64,000 nt of DNA from Megamonas sp. UBA1796 (GTDB taxonomy: Bacteria; Bacillota; Negativicutes; Selenomonadales; Selenomonadaceae), in contig DCFU01000048.1 in NCBI GenBank assembly GCA_002319795.1, forward strand, positions 1-64,000. Direction: 5' to 3'. A program made the translations under genes and the position numbers. Positions 52,085 to 61,115 of the stretch are shown in pieces; the stretch's first letter is position 1; the number at the start of each line of letters is the position of its first letter. The notes under the pieces are model-generated. The model did not search any database, had not been told where the DNA came from, and worked only from the letters and a program-made list of their open reading frames with translations.

Positions 52085-53095
52085 TCAATGCTGCTCCAAA
52101 TCCTTTAATGAAAGACGCTTGCGGAATACCCAGTAGGTCCAGATCTGGTAGATGAGTATGATTGGAACAAGGCAGCCTGCAGCAATTGACATGATCATCA
52201 GCGTATAAGGCGTAGATGAAGCATTATAGATTGTGAGACTCCAGTCCGGTTGGAGAGTGGAAACCATGAGTCTGGGGAAAAGACCTGCAAAGAAAGCGGC
52301 TGTCGTAAAGGCAATGGCCAGCGAGCTTGCGACGAAGCTTGGCAAAAAGCGTTTTGCCAGCATACAGGCATAGCCAATGACAAAAATTACGGCGGCGCCA
52401 AGCAGTAATGCTGCTGCTAACGGGCTTTTAAAAAGATCGGTTCGCGTCCAGGTGAGTAAAATACAGAAAAGAAAAGCAACGATGGCAAGCAGACCAATCG
52501 TACGTGCCATTTGATGCAGACGGATCAGCAGACCGTTATGCGCCAGGCGCAATGTGAGAAAAGCAGCACCATGGAAAGCAAAGACGAAGAAGAATGCAAG
52601 CCCGCCTACGATGGTATAAGTTGAGAGGAGATCCCAAAAACTTCCCAGATAAATCATTTTTTCATTAATGGGCAGGCCGCGAAGAAGATTCGTGACCGCA
52701 ACACCCCAGAGAAAAGCTGGCAGTGCACTGCCAAAGAAAATGGCACCCTCCCAGAATTTATGCCAGCAGGCACAGGATTCCTTATTGCGCAGCTCAAATG
52801 CCGTACCGCGCAGAATCAGTGCGACCAGCATGAGAAAGAGAGCAAAATAGAAGGTACTGAACATCGTAGCATAAACATGAGGAAAAGCAGCAAAGAGAGC
52901 GCCGCCGGCGGTAATCATCCATACCTCATTGCCATCCCATACAGGAGCGATTGTCCGCAATACAAGACTGCGTTCAGAATCATGCGGGCTTATAAACGGC
53001 ATAAGAATTCCCACACCATAATCGAATCCCTCCAAAAAGAAAAAACCGATAAAAAGCACGACAATGAGAATAAACCATAAAATATTGAGATCCAT
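52085..53095 (-). CDS. cydB: Cytochrome bd ubiquinol/menaquinol oxidase subunit II
   Basis: 336-residue membrane subunit with about eight to nine helices. Typical start DLNILWFILIVVLFIGFFFLEGFDYGVGIL, then PVWDGNEVWMITAGGALFAAFP and a C-terminal PYTLMIMSIAAGCLVPIILIYQIWTYWVF. CydB stabilises CydA and shapes the O2/proton channels. The ATG shares one base with the cydA stop. Confidence 0.96.
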   Translation of the reverse strand: MDLNILWFILIVVLFIGFFFLEGFDYGVGILMPFISPHDSERSLVLRTIAPVWDGNEVWMITAGGALFAAFPHVYATMFSTFYFALFLMLVALILRGTAFELRNKESCACWHKFWEGAIFFGSALPAFLWGVAVTNLLRGLPINEKMIYLGSFWDLLSTYTIVGGLAFFFVFAFHGAAFLTLRLAHNGLLIRLHQMARTIGLLAIVAFLFCILLTWTRTDLFKSPLAAALLLGAAVIFVIGYACMLAKRFLPSFVASSLAIAFTTAAFFAGLFPRLMVSTLQPDWSLTIYNASSTPYTLMIMSIAAGCLVPIILIYQIWTYWVFRKRLSLKDLEQH

Positions 53096-54462
53096 CAGGC
53101 ATCCCTCCTATCCGGTAAAGTTTCAGGTGCACGGCGGATAAAGCGTATGACTACATAAAGTGCGGCAACTGCAAGTGCAAGATAAATCAGCGTAAAGCCA
53201 ATGAGGCTTATAAAAACCTCGGTTGGTGTAAGATTTGGCGAGAAGGCTGCTGCGGTCTTCTGCAATCCCACAACAATCCATGGCTGCCGACCGGCTTCAG
53301 CGATATACCAGCCAACAGAATTGGCAATAAATGGGATGGGCAGTGTGAGAACCAGGAATTTAAGAAATAACGGGAAACGTTCAATTTGTTTTTTCCAGAG
53401 AAGGAAAGCTGTGGAAAGTACAATGAGGAGCATGGCACCACCAGCTGCGAGCATGATACGGAAGCTCCAAAACAGTCCTGTGACATCTGGGGTATAGTCA
53501 CCCGGGCCATATTGCTGAACGGCGAGCTTTTGCAGCTCATTAATACCTATGACCGCCCCCGTGGGTTTATTGTACAGCATAAACGAAAAAGCATTCGGGA
53601 TGCTCAACTCAAAAGTGTTTTCGTGCTTTTCTGTATCGATATTCGCCATGATGGCAAATGGTGCAGGGTCGGCGGTTTCCCAAAGCGCTTCCATTGAGGA
53701 GAGCTTCATAGGTTGTGCCTCATGAATATACTGTGCGTCGAGATGCCCGCTGACCATGACGGCGAAAAGACCGATCAGTGTATAAAGCGTAGCTCCCTTC
53801 AGACATTGAACGAAGGCCTCCGTAGCAGATTTTTTCCATATTTTATAGGCACAGATGCCTAATACAAGGAAACCTGCTGTGACAATACCAGAAAAGAAGG
53901 TATGAGAATATTGCCCGATTACATAAGGATTCGTAAGGAGTGCTGCAAAATCAGTCATTTCTGCACGTCCGTTCTGAAGGATATAACCTACCGGATGCTG
54001 CATAAAGGAATTGGCTACAAGAATCCAGAATGCAGAAAGGTTGCTGGCAAAAGCAACAATCCATATGCAGATGCAATGCAGTTTTGGCGAAAGCTTGTCC
54101 CAGCCGAAAGCCCAGACGGCCAAAAAAGTCGACTCAAGGAAAAAGGCGGTGAGAGCTTCCAGAGCAAGTGGTGCCCCAAATATATCCCCCATAAAGCGTG
54201 AGTATTCGGACCAATTCATGCCAAAATGAAATTCCTGTACAATACCGGTGACAACACCCATCGCAAAATTGATAAGGAAGATTGTGCCGAAGAACTTCAC
54301 AAGCTGCAGACACTGCTTTTTCCAGGCCTCATGCCTGGTCGTAACATAACAAGTTTCTAAAAGTGCGACAAACATCGACAGGCCGAGCGTGATTGGAACA
54401 AATAAGAAATGATAGATGGTTGTAATGGCAAATTGCCATCGTGATAAGAAAAGTACATCCAT
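53095..54462 (-). CDS. cydA: Cytochrome bd quinol oxidase subunit I
   Basis: 455-residue heme-bearing subunit reducing O2 with quinol. Heme ligands can be placed as H18 (IYHFLFVP), H187 (GQYSHTFFSG) and M337 (FRIMLAAGG). The quinol-site signature GRQPW is at about 391-395. The Q-loop is short, as in Firmicute enzymes. It heads the cyd operon; GGAAGGGAAGGG lies upstream of the ATG, and a consensus promoter 60 nt further. Presence of a high-affinity oxidase in a probable anaerobe fits with PerR and hemerythrin nearby. Confidence 0.97.
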   Translation of the reverse strand: MDVLFLSRWQFAITTIYHFLFVPITLGLSMFVALLETCYVTTRHEAWKKQCLQLVKFFGTIFLINFAMGVVTGIVQEFHFGMNWSEYSRFMGDIFGAPLALEALTAFFLESTFLAVWAFGWDKLSPKLHCICIWIVAFASNLSAFWILVANSFMQHPVGYILQNGRAEMTDFAALLTNPYVIGQYSHTFFSGIVTAGFLVLGICAYKIWKKSATEAFVQCLKGATLYTLIGLFAVMVSGHLDAQYIHEAQPMKLSSMEALWETADPAPFAIMANIDTEKHENTFELSIPNAFSFMLYNKPTGAVIGINELQKLAVQQYGPGDYTPDVTGLFWSFRIMLAAGGAMLLIVLSTAFLLWKKQIERFPLFLKFLVLTLPIPFIANSVGWYIAEAGRQPWIVVGLQKTAAAFSPNLTPTEVFISLIGFTLIYLALAVAALYVVIRFIRRAPETLPDRRDA

Positions 54463-54509
54463 AATATCCCTTCCTTCCTGATAAAAATTATTATTTGTAC
54501 TTACATTCT

Positions 54510-54538
54510 ATTATAAATCAGTAAATTCACAATTTCAA
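54510..54538 (-). promoter_or_regulatory. cydABDC promoter
   Basis: On the minus strand TTGAAA (54533-54538), 17 bp, TATAAT (54510-54515), about 48 bp before the cydA start. No clear Rex or other redox operator was recognised. Confidence 0.75.
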
Positions 54539-54665
54539 TAGAAAGTACTAAAAAAAGACAAAAGAGGGAAGAAACTATGAGGAGAAGAACAAATTAGGCA
54601 TGGTTTTTCGGTTATGAAGTATAAAGGAAAAATATAAGAGGCGTATGAACATTTTCGCAGGCTAT

Positions 54666-54720
54666 ATAGACGAATGAAGCCGGACAGAATTATATTTGCT
54701 GTCCGGCTTCATTCGTCTAT
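54666..54720. terminator. 22-bp perfect hairpin between sugar isomerase and cyd operon
   Basis: Positions 54666-54687 are exactly complementary to 54699-54720 around an 11-nt loop. It is in the 323-bp gap 54463-54785, downstream of the isomerase gene (minus). The T-run is lacking on the minus strand (the plus side has CCTTTT), so a terminator role is likely but atypical. A second repeat CCTTTTATAC/GTATAAAAGG (54721-54730, 54755-54764) adjoins. Confidence 0.55.
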
Positions 54721-54785
54721 CCTTTTATACGGTTGTATTTGTTATTATGCAGCTGTATAAAAGGAGCTGTGTGTTATAAACGGAA

Positions 54786-56276
54786 TCAGATAAAAGGATT
54801 CTCTGTCGGATAAAGCATGCCTTTTGGCTGATTGAAGGCAATATGCTCTATGCCAAGGTATTGAAAAATATTAAATAAGGTTTTACCATAGTGTCCGAAA
54901 GCCACAGCGCCGTGATGCGGGAAACGTCCTTCAATAAGCACATGGCGATAGAAACGTCCCATTTCAGGGATGGCGAATACGCCGATACCGCCAAAGGAGT
55001 TCGTAGCGACTGGAAGAACCTCACCCTGTGCAATATACGAGCGCAGGGTGGAATCTGCAGTACTTTGCAGGCGGAAAAAAGTGATAGCTCCTGCGGCAAT
55101 ATCACCTTCAAGTGTACCACGGGTAATATCCGGCGTATTTCCGTTTTCAAGGAGACGGTTCTGAATGAGCTGGTATTTTATGCTGCCTTTTTTGAGCTTG
55201 CACAGCGGGGTGTTGCCGCAGTGAAAGCCCATAAAGGTATCCTGCAGAGTGTAGCTGTATTTGCCATGGATATTTTCCTCGAACAGGTCTTTTGGCACCG
55301 AGTTATTGATATCGAGTAAAGTAACGGCATCACCTGATACGCAGATGCCGATGTATTCGCTGAGTGCTCCGTAAATATCAACCTCACAGGCAACGGGGAT
55401 TCCGCGGGATACGAGGCGGCTGTTGACATAGCAGGGCTCGAAGCCAAATTCGGTCGGGAAGGCCGGCCAGCATTTGTTGGCAAAGGCTACGTAGGAACGT
55501 GCACCCTTGTGCTGTGCTGCCCAATCAAGCAAAGTAAGCTCATATTGTGCCATGCGTTCCAGAAGATCCGGGTATGGGTTGCCCTCTCGCCCGAGTTCCC
55601 TGGACATGTCATCGACAACGGATGGAATACGCTTGTCACCCTTGTGGGCACGATAAGATATGAGCAGATCCAGCTCAGAGTTCTCTTCAATTTCCACGCC
55701 GATATCGTAAAGTGACTTTATTGGTGCATTGCAGGCAAAGAAATCCTGTGGGCGTGGTCCGAAGGTAATGATCTTGAGTTCCTGAAGGCCGAGCAAAGTA
55801 CGTGCAACGGACTGGAACTCTTCAACCATGCCCGCAATTTCTTCTGCTGTACCAACGGGATATTCAGGGATGAATGCTTTGATTTTGCGCAGGCCCAGAT
55901 TATAGGAACAGTTGAGCATGCCGCAGTAGGCATCACCGCGTCCATTGATGAGGTTTTTGCCGGTTTCTTCGGCAGCTGCTACATACATGACGGGTCCATC
56001 GAATTTTTGGGCTATGAGGGTCTCTGGTGTTTCTGGACCAAAGTTGCCGAGGAAAACCACGAGGGCATTGCATCCGGCCTTTTTGGCTTCTTCTACGGCA
56101 AGCAGCATGTCGGCTTCATTTTCTACAGTTTTTTTGATTTCTGTGAGCGTTTCGTGCTTTTTTTTACAGGCCTCGGCAATGGCGCTGCGCCGGTTTTCAG
56201 AAAGGGAAATGATAAAGCAGTCACGGCTCACGGAGATGATGCCGCATTTTACCTGGGGAATATTCGTCATAGTCAT
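54786..56276 (-). CDS. L-fucose/L-arabinose isomerase family protein
   Basis: 496-residue aldose-ketose isomerase-like protein. Visible family features: DALLVVFLGNFGPETPE-like N-terminal Rossmann segment, ITFGPRPQDFFACN, FPTEFGFEPCYVNSRLVSRGIPVACEVDIYGALSEYI with Glu and Asp suited to Mn2+ binding, and the C-terminal GRFPHHGAVAFGHYG histidines. It faces a xylulokinase, so it probably feeds that kinase a ketopentose, but which sugar (L-arabinose, D-arabinose, L-fucose, D-xylose) is open. I start at ATG 56276, 11 nt after AAAAGGAG; the GTG at 56288 overlaps that ribosome site. Confidence 0.82.
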   Translation of the reverse strand: MTMTNIPQVKCGIISVSRDCFIISLSENRRSAIAEACKKKHETLTEIKKTVENEADMLLAVEEAKKAGCNALVVFLGNFGPETPETLIAQKFDGPVMYVAAAEETGKNLINGRGDAYCGMLNCSYNLGLRKIKAFIPEYPVGTAEEIAGMVEEFQSVARTLLGLQELKIITFGPRPQDFFACNAPIKSLYDIGVEIEENSELDLLISYRAHKGDKRIPSVVDDMSRELGREGNPYPDLLERMAQYELTLLDWAAQHKGARSYVAFANKCWPAFPTEFGFEPCYVNSRLVSRGIPVACEVDIYGALSEYIGICVSGDAVTLLDINNSVPKDLFEENIHGKYSYTLQDTFMGFHCGNTPLCKLKKGSIKYQLIQNRLLENGNTPDITRGTLEGDIAAGAITFFRLQSTADSTLRSYIAQGEVLPVATNSFGGIGVFAIPEMGRFYRHVLIEGRFPHHGAVAFGHYGKTLFNIFQYLGIEHIAFNQPKGMLYPTENPFI

Positions 56277-56311
56277 GAATGAAAACACTCCTTTTCATAT
56301 ACTCTTATATT

Positions 56312-56324
56312 TGTGCACAAGCAC
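56312..56324. promoter_or_regulatory. Candidate sugar-regulator operator before the isomerase
   Basis: TGTGCACAAGCAC, read on the other strand GTGCTTGTGCACA, resembles the element TGTGCTCGAACACA before xylB (10 of 13 aligned positions). It sits just downstream of the isomerase transcription start and includes a TTGTGCACAA palindrome. Confidence 0.4.
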
Positions 56325-56339
56325 GTATATCATGCAAAA

Positions 56340-56368
56340 AGCATAGCACTGCTCTAAAAAAATGTCAA
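56340..56368 (-). promoter_or_regulatory. Isomerase promoter
   Basis: On the minus strand TTGACA (56363-56368), 17 bp, TATGCT (56340-56345). Confidence 0.75.
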
Positions 56369-56529
56369 CTGATTATTCTAAAATTTTATACAACATTATT
56401 ATATTACCAGGTTTATACAGTAATCTGGAGGAAAAATCATGAATTTAAATTTTATTTATATTTTAAATCATGATTAAGAAAAGAGTTTTTACATGTTTTG
56501 CAATTTTTTAGAAAATATCAAATTTACTG

Positions 56530-56558
56530 TTGACGCATAATATGAGGTGTGATATATT
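56530..56558 (+). promoter_or_regulatory. xylB promoter
   Basis: TTGACG (56530-56535), 17 bp, TATATT (56553-56558); start of transcription about 56565, followed within ten bases by the LacI-type operator. Confidence 0.72.
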
Positions 56559-56570
56559 ATTTTTATAATA

Positions 56571-56584
56571 TGTGCTCGAACACA
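56571..56584. promoter_or_regulatory. Candidate LacI-family operator before xylB
   Basis: TGTGCTCGAACACA: a near-palindrome (TGTG..CACA, one mismatched pair) centred on CG, the hallmark of LacI/GalR-family sites, immediately after the predicted transcription start. The regulator beginning at 63045 is the natural candidate. Confidence 0.5.
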
Positions 56585-56626
56585 AAAAAAGACATAAATA
56601 AATGTGGCGAGAGAAGGGGCTAGGAA

Positions 56627-58150
56627 ATGAATTATCTGATAGGAATTGATATAGGGACCTCTGCGACGAAAACTGTACTTTTCGATGAGGAATGCCGGGG
56701 TATTGCTTCAGCATCGGCAGAGTATCCTCTGTATCAGCCACAGAACGGCTGGGCTGAGCAGAAACCGGAGGATTGGAAAGCGGCAGTGATTCAGACAATC
56801 CGGGTTGTACTGGAAAAGTCAGCGGTTCCTGCGAAAAGTGTAAAGGGCATTGGACTTTCAGGGCAGATGCATGGACTGGTTATGCTTGACGAAGATAATG
56901 CAGTCATACGTCCGGCAATTATCTGGTGCGATCAGCGTACTGCTGCGGAGTGCAGGGAGATTACAGAAAAGGTCGGGTACAAGCGTCTTATTGAAATTAC
57001 AGCAAATCCGGCACTTACGGGTTTTACGGCTTCCAAGATTCTCTGGGTAAGAAAGCATGAACCAGAAAATTATCGCCGCTGCCGTCATATTTTGCTGCCA
57101 AAGGACTATATCCGTTATTGCATGACTGGGGATTATGCTACAGAAGTTTCCGATGCGAGTGGCATGCAGCTTCTTGATGTGCCTCACCGTTGCTGGTCGG
57201 ATGAGGTTTTGCAAAAACTTTCGATAGATCCATCACTTCTGGGAAAAGTCTATGAATCGCCAGAGGTGACAGGAAAGATTACGCAGGACTTCGCGGCACT
57301 GACAGGGCTCTCGACCTCTACGGTTGTCGTTGGCGGAGCCGGAGACAACGCGGCAGCTGCCATCGGCATGGGGATTGTTGAAGATGGACGGGCCTTTACT
57401 ACCATAGGAACCAGTGGAGTAGTTTTTGCTCATACGAGCCAAATGAAGTTCGATTCCCAGGGCCGTGTTCATACTTTTTGTTGTGCAGTGCCGGGATGCT
57501 GGCATGTCATGGGCGTCACACTGGCGGCGGGACTGTCTCTCAAATGGTTTCGGGATACCCTTGGCGGGGATTATGTATTACGGGGAATCGCAGAACATAG
57601 AGACCCATATGATCTCATGAATGATGATGCAGCTAAGGTGCCGGTCGGCAGCAACCGCCTTATTTATCTGCCGTATCTCATGGGGGAACGTACGCCGCAT
57701 CTTGATCCGGATTGCCGCGGCGTTTTCTTTGGCTTGTCGGCTATTCACACAAAAGCCGATATGATCCGTTCTATTATGGAAGGGGTGTCTTATTCCCTCA
57801 GGGATTGCAACGAAATTCTCTTGGATATGGGAGTCCCTGTAAAGGAAATGATGGCCTGCGGCGGGGGCGGTAAAAGTCCGATATGGAGACAAATGCTGGC
57901 AGACATGTATGGCTGTACTGTGAAGACCAGCAAGTCGCAGGAAGGCCCGGCACTCGGTGCGGCTATTCTTGCCGGGGTGGGTTCCGGCATGTTCCAGGAT
58001 GTTCCCTCAGCTTGTCACCGCTTTATTGCCGCTGATGCGTCTTGCACGCCGCAGACTGCAAATATGGCATACTATGCCAAAGGGCACAAACTTTATCAAA
58101 AGCTCTATCAAAAACTTAGGGAGTGCTATGGAGATCTGGCTGAACTCTAG
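56627..58150 (+). CDS. xylB: Xylulokinase (FGGY family)
   Basis: 507-residue sugar kinase phosphorylating D-xylulose (or a close ketopentose) for the pentose phosphate pathway. FGGY markers: LIGIDIGTSATKTVLFDEE at the start, GLSGQMHGLVMLD, RPAIIWCDQRT, catalytic Asp in VVGGAGDNAAAAIG, TTIGTSGVV and the C-terminal ACGGGGKSPIWRQMLADM. SGQMHG is typical of xylulokinases rather than ribulokinases. Divergent from the isomerase and followed by the sugar importer genes. GAAGGGG lies about 9 nt before the ATG. Confidence 0.92.
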   Translation: MNYLIGIDIGTSATKTVLFDEECRGIASASAEYPLYQPQNGWAEQKPEDWKAAVIQTIRVVLEKSAVPAKSVKGIGLSGQMHGLVMLDEDNAVIRPAIIWCDQRTAAECREITEKVGYKRLIEITANPALTGFTASKILWVRKHEPENYRRCRHILLPKDYIRYCMTGDYATEVSDASGMQLLDVPHRCWSDEVLQKLSIDPSLLGKVYESPEVTGKITQDFAALTGLSTSTVVVGGAGDNAAAAIGMGIVEDGRAFTTIGTSGVVFAHTSQMKFDSQGRVHTFCCAVPGCWHVMGVTLAAGLSLKWFRDTLGGDYVLRGIAEHRDPYDLMNDDAAKVPVGSNRLIYLPYLMGERTPHLDPDCRGVFFGLSAIHTKADMIRSIMEGVSYSLRDCNEILLDMGVPVKEMMACGGGGKSPIWRQMLADMYGCTVKTSKSQEGPALGAAILAGVGSGMFQDVPSACHRFIAADASCTPQTANMAYYAKGHKLYQKLYQKLRECYGDLAEL

Positions 58151-58308
58151 GCTGTATGTACACAGCCTTTGCCTAAAGCTATGGCTGCGTCAAATAAAAT
58201 TCAAGCGGAACAGGCAATGTTTTGCCATACAGTAAGGAGGGTAGTGCTTTTCATAAGGGGAAATTGCTTTATGTGAAATTTTAGAACGTTACAAAAGGAG
58301 GAGAAATC

Positions 58309-59418
58309 ATGAGTTTAAAAAAGATTCTGGTATTTTGTTTGGTCCTTATGGTAACAGTTGTCATGACTGGCTGCGGTGGAAGCCAGCAGAGTAGCAGCGA
58401 CTCTGGCAGTGCAAGTGCTGATAAGAAAGGTGTGAAGATTGGTGTATCTATGCCGACGAAATCTTTGCAGCGTTGGAATCAGGATGGCGCCAACATGGAG
58501 AAGAAACTGAAGGATAAGGGGTACGATGTCGACCTGCAGTTTGCTGAGAACAAGGTAGAGGCGCAGGTATCCCAAATAGAAAATATGATTACCAAAGGAT
58601 GCAAGGTCATTATTGTGGGTGCAATTGATGGTGGCTCGCTTTCCTCGGTACTTGATGAAGCTAAAAGTGCCGGTATCAAGGTTATTTCATATGATCGCCT
58701 TATCATGAATACGGATGCGGTAAATTACTATGCAACGTTCGATAATTATGGCGTTGGTAAGATACAGGGACAATACATTGAAAAACAGCTTGGCCTTACA
58801 GAAGGCAAAGGCCCTTTCAATTTAGAAATTGCTACAGGCCCGCTCGATGATAATAATGTGGTTTTCTTCTTCAAGGGAGCTATGGATGTTTTACAGCCGT
58901 ATATTGATAAAGGGCAGCTTATTGTCAAGTCAGGGCAGGTAACGCGTGAACAGTGCGCTACACCGAATTGGGATGAAGCCAAAGCACAGGAAAGAATGGA
59001 TAATGTCCTGACCACCAATTATACTTCGGCAAAAGTCGACGCAGTTCTCTGTTCGAATGATTCAGTTTCTCTTGGCGTGCAGTCTGCCTTGAAATCTGCC
59101 GGCTATAATACGTCAGAAAAACCAATGCCGGTTGTCACAGGGCAGGATGCAAATCTTCCAAATGTCAAGGCGATTTTGGCTGGTGAGCAATCCATGTCTG
59201 TATTTAAGGACACACGTGCCTTGGCAGATCAGGTAGTGAAGATGGTTGATGCTCTTATGAATAATCAGGAGCCTGAGGTTAATGATACTAAAAGCTATAA
59301 CAATGGTGCCAAGGTTGTTCCGGCCTATCTGCTTCAGCCGCAGTTTGTAGATAAAACCAACTACAAGCAACTGCTGATTGATTCTGGCTATTACAAGGAA
59401 GCCGATGTTCAGAAATAA
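58309..59418 (+). CDS. ABC sugar-binding lipoprotein, ChvE-like
   Basis: 369 residues. Lipoprotein signal ending MTGC (Cys22) and a Ser-rich linker, then a type I periplasmic binding fold close to Agrobacterium ChvE: VGVSMPTKS-like start, RWNQDGANMEKKL, AEVSQIENMITKGCKV-type helix, YYATFDNYGVGKIQG, GPLDDNNVVFF, PVVTGQDANLPNVKAI and GAKVVPAYLLQP. ChvE binds several aldoses (glucose, galactose, arabinose, xylose), so broad aldose import is likely. AGGAGG precedes the ATG. Followed by the matching ATPase and permease. Confidence 0.92.
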   Translation: MSLKKILVFCLVLMVTVVMTGCGGSQQSSSDSGSASADKKGVKIGVSMPTKSLQRWNQDGANMEKKLKDKGYDVDLQFAENKVEAQVSQIENMITKGCKVIIVGAIDGGSLSSVLDEAKSAGIKVISYDRLIMNTDAVNYYATFDNYGVGKIQGQYIEKQLGLTEGKGPFNLEIATGPLDDNNVVFFFKGAMDVLQPYIDKGQLIVKSGQVTREQCATPNWDEAKAQERMDNVLTTNYTSAKVDAVLCSNDSVSLGVQSALKSAGYNTSEKPMPVVTGQDANLPNVKAILAGEQSMSVFKDTRALADQVVKMVDALMNNQEPEVNDTKSYNNGAKVVPAYLLQPQFVDKTNYKQLLIDSGYYKEADVQK

Positions 59419-59538
59419 AATGTAAAAATCTGCAGCAGCAGATAAGAAAATATCAATAAACATTAAATGTGCTGCACTCAACAATCCCGCCAGGGAAGCC
59501 TGGGTGTGGCACTTATTGTCTGGGATGGAGGGTTGAAT

Positions 59539-61092
59539 ATGCCGAAGGTTTTACTGGACATGAAAAATATTATTAAAGAATTTTCCGGCGGAGTCAGAGC
59601 ATTGGATAAAGTAAATATCCAGGTCAGAGAAAAATCTATTCATGCGCTGGTCGGAGAAAATGGTGCGGGAAAATCCACGCTGATGAATGTACTGAGTGGT
59701 GTACATCCATATGGATCTTATCAGGGTGAAGTTTTATATGATGGTGAAGAATGTCATTTCAATACGATTCGTGATAGTGAAAAAAAAGGCATTGTCATCA
59801 TTCATCAGGAACTCGCACTTATACCGTATTTGTCGATTATGGAAAATATTTTCCTTGGGAATGAAAAGGAATGCAGAGGCGTTATTAATTGGGGAAAATG
59901 CCGTTTTGAAGCGATGAAGCTAATGAAGCGTGTGGGACTTGATGATTTGCCGGATATACCGGTTAATAAGCTCGGTGTAGGTAAGCAGCAACTTGTTGAG
60001 ATTGCCAAGGCTCTTTCCAAAGAAGTGAGCTTACTCATTTTGGATGAACCAACGGCATCGTTGAACGACGATGACAGTGAAAAACTGTTAAATCTTATTT
60101 TGGAATTGCGTGAAAAAATGGGAATTACTGCCATTATTATTTCTCATAAACTAAATGAAGTAACGAAGATTGCTGATGAAATCACGGTTATTCGTGATGG
60201 CAGGACGATTGAAAGCCTTGTAAAGGGGAAAGATGATATTTCGGAAGAACGTATTATCAAGGGTATGGTTGGACGTGAGATTACAAATCGCTATCCTGAA
60301 AGGGAAGATGTTGCGATTGGTTCTGTCTGCATGGAGGTAAAGAACTGGAGTGTTGATTCACCATTTATAACGGGGAAACGGACAATTGATAATGTGAGCT
60401 TCTATGTGAAGCGTGGTGAGGTTATTGGTATAGCGGGACTCATGGGCGCGGGGCGTACCGAATTGGCTATGAGCCTTTTTGGCAAAGTATATGGCAAGAA
60501 TATTACAGGAAAAATTTTTAAAGATGGAAAGGAAGTTAAGGTAAATAGCGTAGCGGAAGCCATTAAAAATGGTATCGCCTATGTCACGGAGGATCGTAAG
60601 GGACAGGGACTTGTGCTTTTGGAGAGTATCCGTGAAAATATCACGCTGCCGACATTGAAGCGGCTGGCATCGCAAGGTGTGATCAATGAACATAAGGAAA
60701 TCAGGGTTGCTGAAGAGTATATGCAGCGACTTCATATAAAAGCTCCGGGAATTTATCAGAAAACAAGCAATCTCTCTGGCGGTAACCAGCAAAAGGTAAT
60801 GCTGGCGCGCTGGATATATGCGAATCCCGATATCCTGATTCTGGACGAGCCGACGCGTGGTATTGATGTTGGTGCTAAATATGAGATATATTGTATCATC
60901 AATGAGCTGGCAAAGCAGGGAAAATCAGTTATTGTTATCTCTTCGGAATTGCCAGAGGTCCTGGGTGTCAGTGACCGTGTTTATGTTATGAATGAGGGGC
61001 GATTTGTTGGGGAGCTTTCGCGTGAAGAGGCTTCACAGGAGAATGTTATGCGCTGCATCATGCAGAGCAATGCAAAAAAACGGGTTAGCTGA
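59539..61092 (+). CDS. Sugar ABC transporter ATP-binding protein, GguA/XylG-like
   Basis: 517-residue double ATPase of the carbohydrate-uptake-2 class. First domain: Walker A GENGAGKST, signature-like LGVGKQQLVEIAKAL, Walker B LLILDEPTASL. Second domain: degenerate Walker A GLMGAGRTEL, canonical LSGGNQQKVMLARW and ILILDEPTRGIDVGAK. Use of ATG 59539 (GGAGGG 6 nt upstream) removes 24 residues of non-family sequence from the longer frame. Located 120 nt after the binding protein, 23 nt before the permease. Confidence 0.93.
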   Translation: MPKVLLDMKNIIKEFSGGVRALDKVNIQVREKSIHALVGENGAGKSTLMNVLSGVHPYGSYQGEVLYDGEECHFNTIRDSEKKGIVIIHQELALIPYLSIMENIFLGNEKECRGVINWGKCRFEAMKLMKRVGLDDLPDIPVNKLGVGKQQLVEIAKALSKEVSLLILDEPTASLNDDDSEKLLNLILELREKMGITAIIISHKLNEVTKIADEITVIRDGRTIESLVKGKDDISEERIIKGMVGREITNRYPEREDVAIGSVCMEVKNWSVDSPFITGKRTIDNVSFYVKRGEVIGIAGLMGAGRTELAMSLFGKVYGKNITGKIFKDGKEVKVNSVAEAIKNGIAYVTEDRKGQGLVLLESIRENITLPTLKRLASQGVINEHKEIRVAEEYMQRLHIKAPGIYQKTSNLSGGNQQKVMLARWIYANPDILILDEPTRGIDVGAKYEIYCIINELAKQGKSVIVISSELPEVLGVSDRVYVMNEGRFVGELSREEASQENVMRCIMQSNAKKRVS

Positions 61093-61115
61093 TTCAATGA
61101 GGAGGAAAATAGAAA

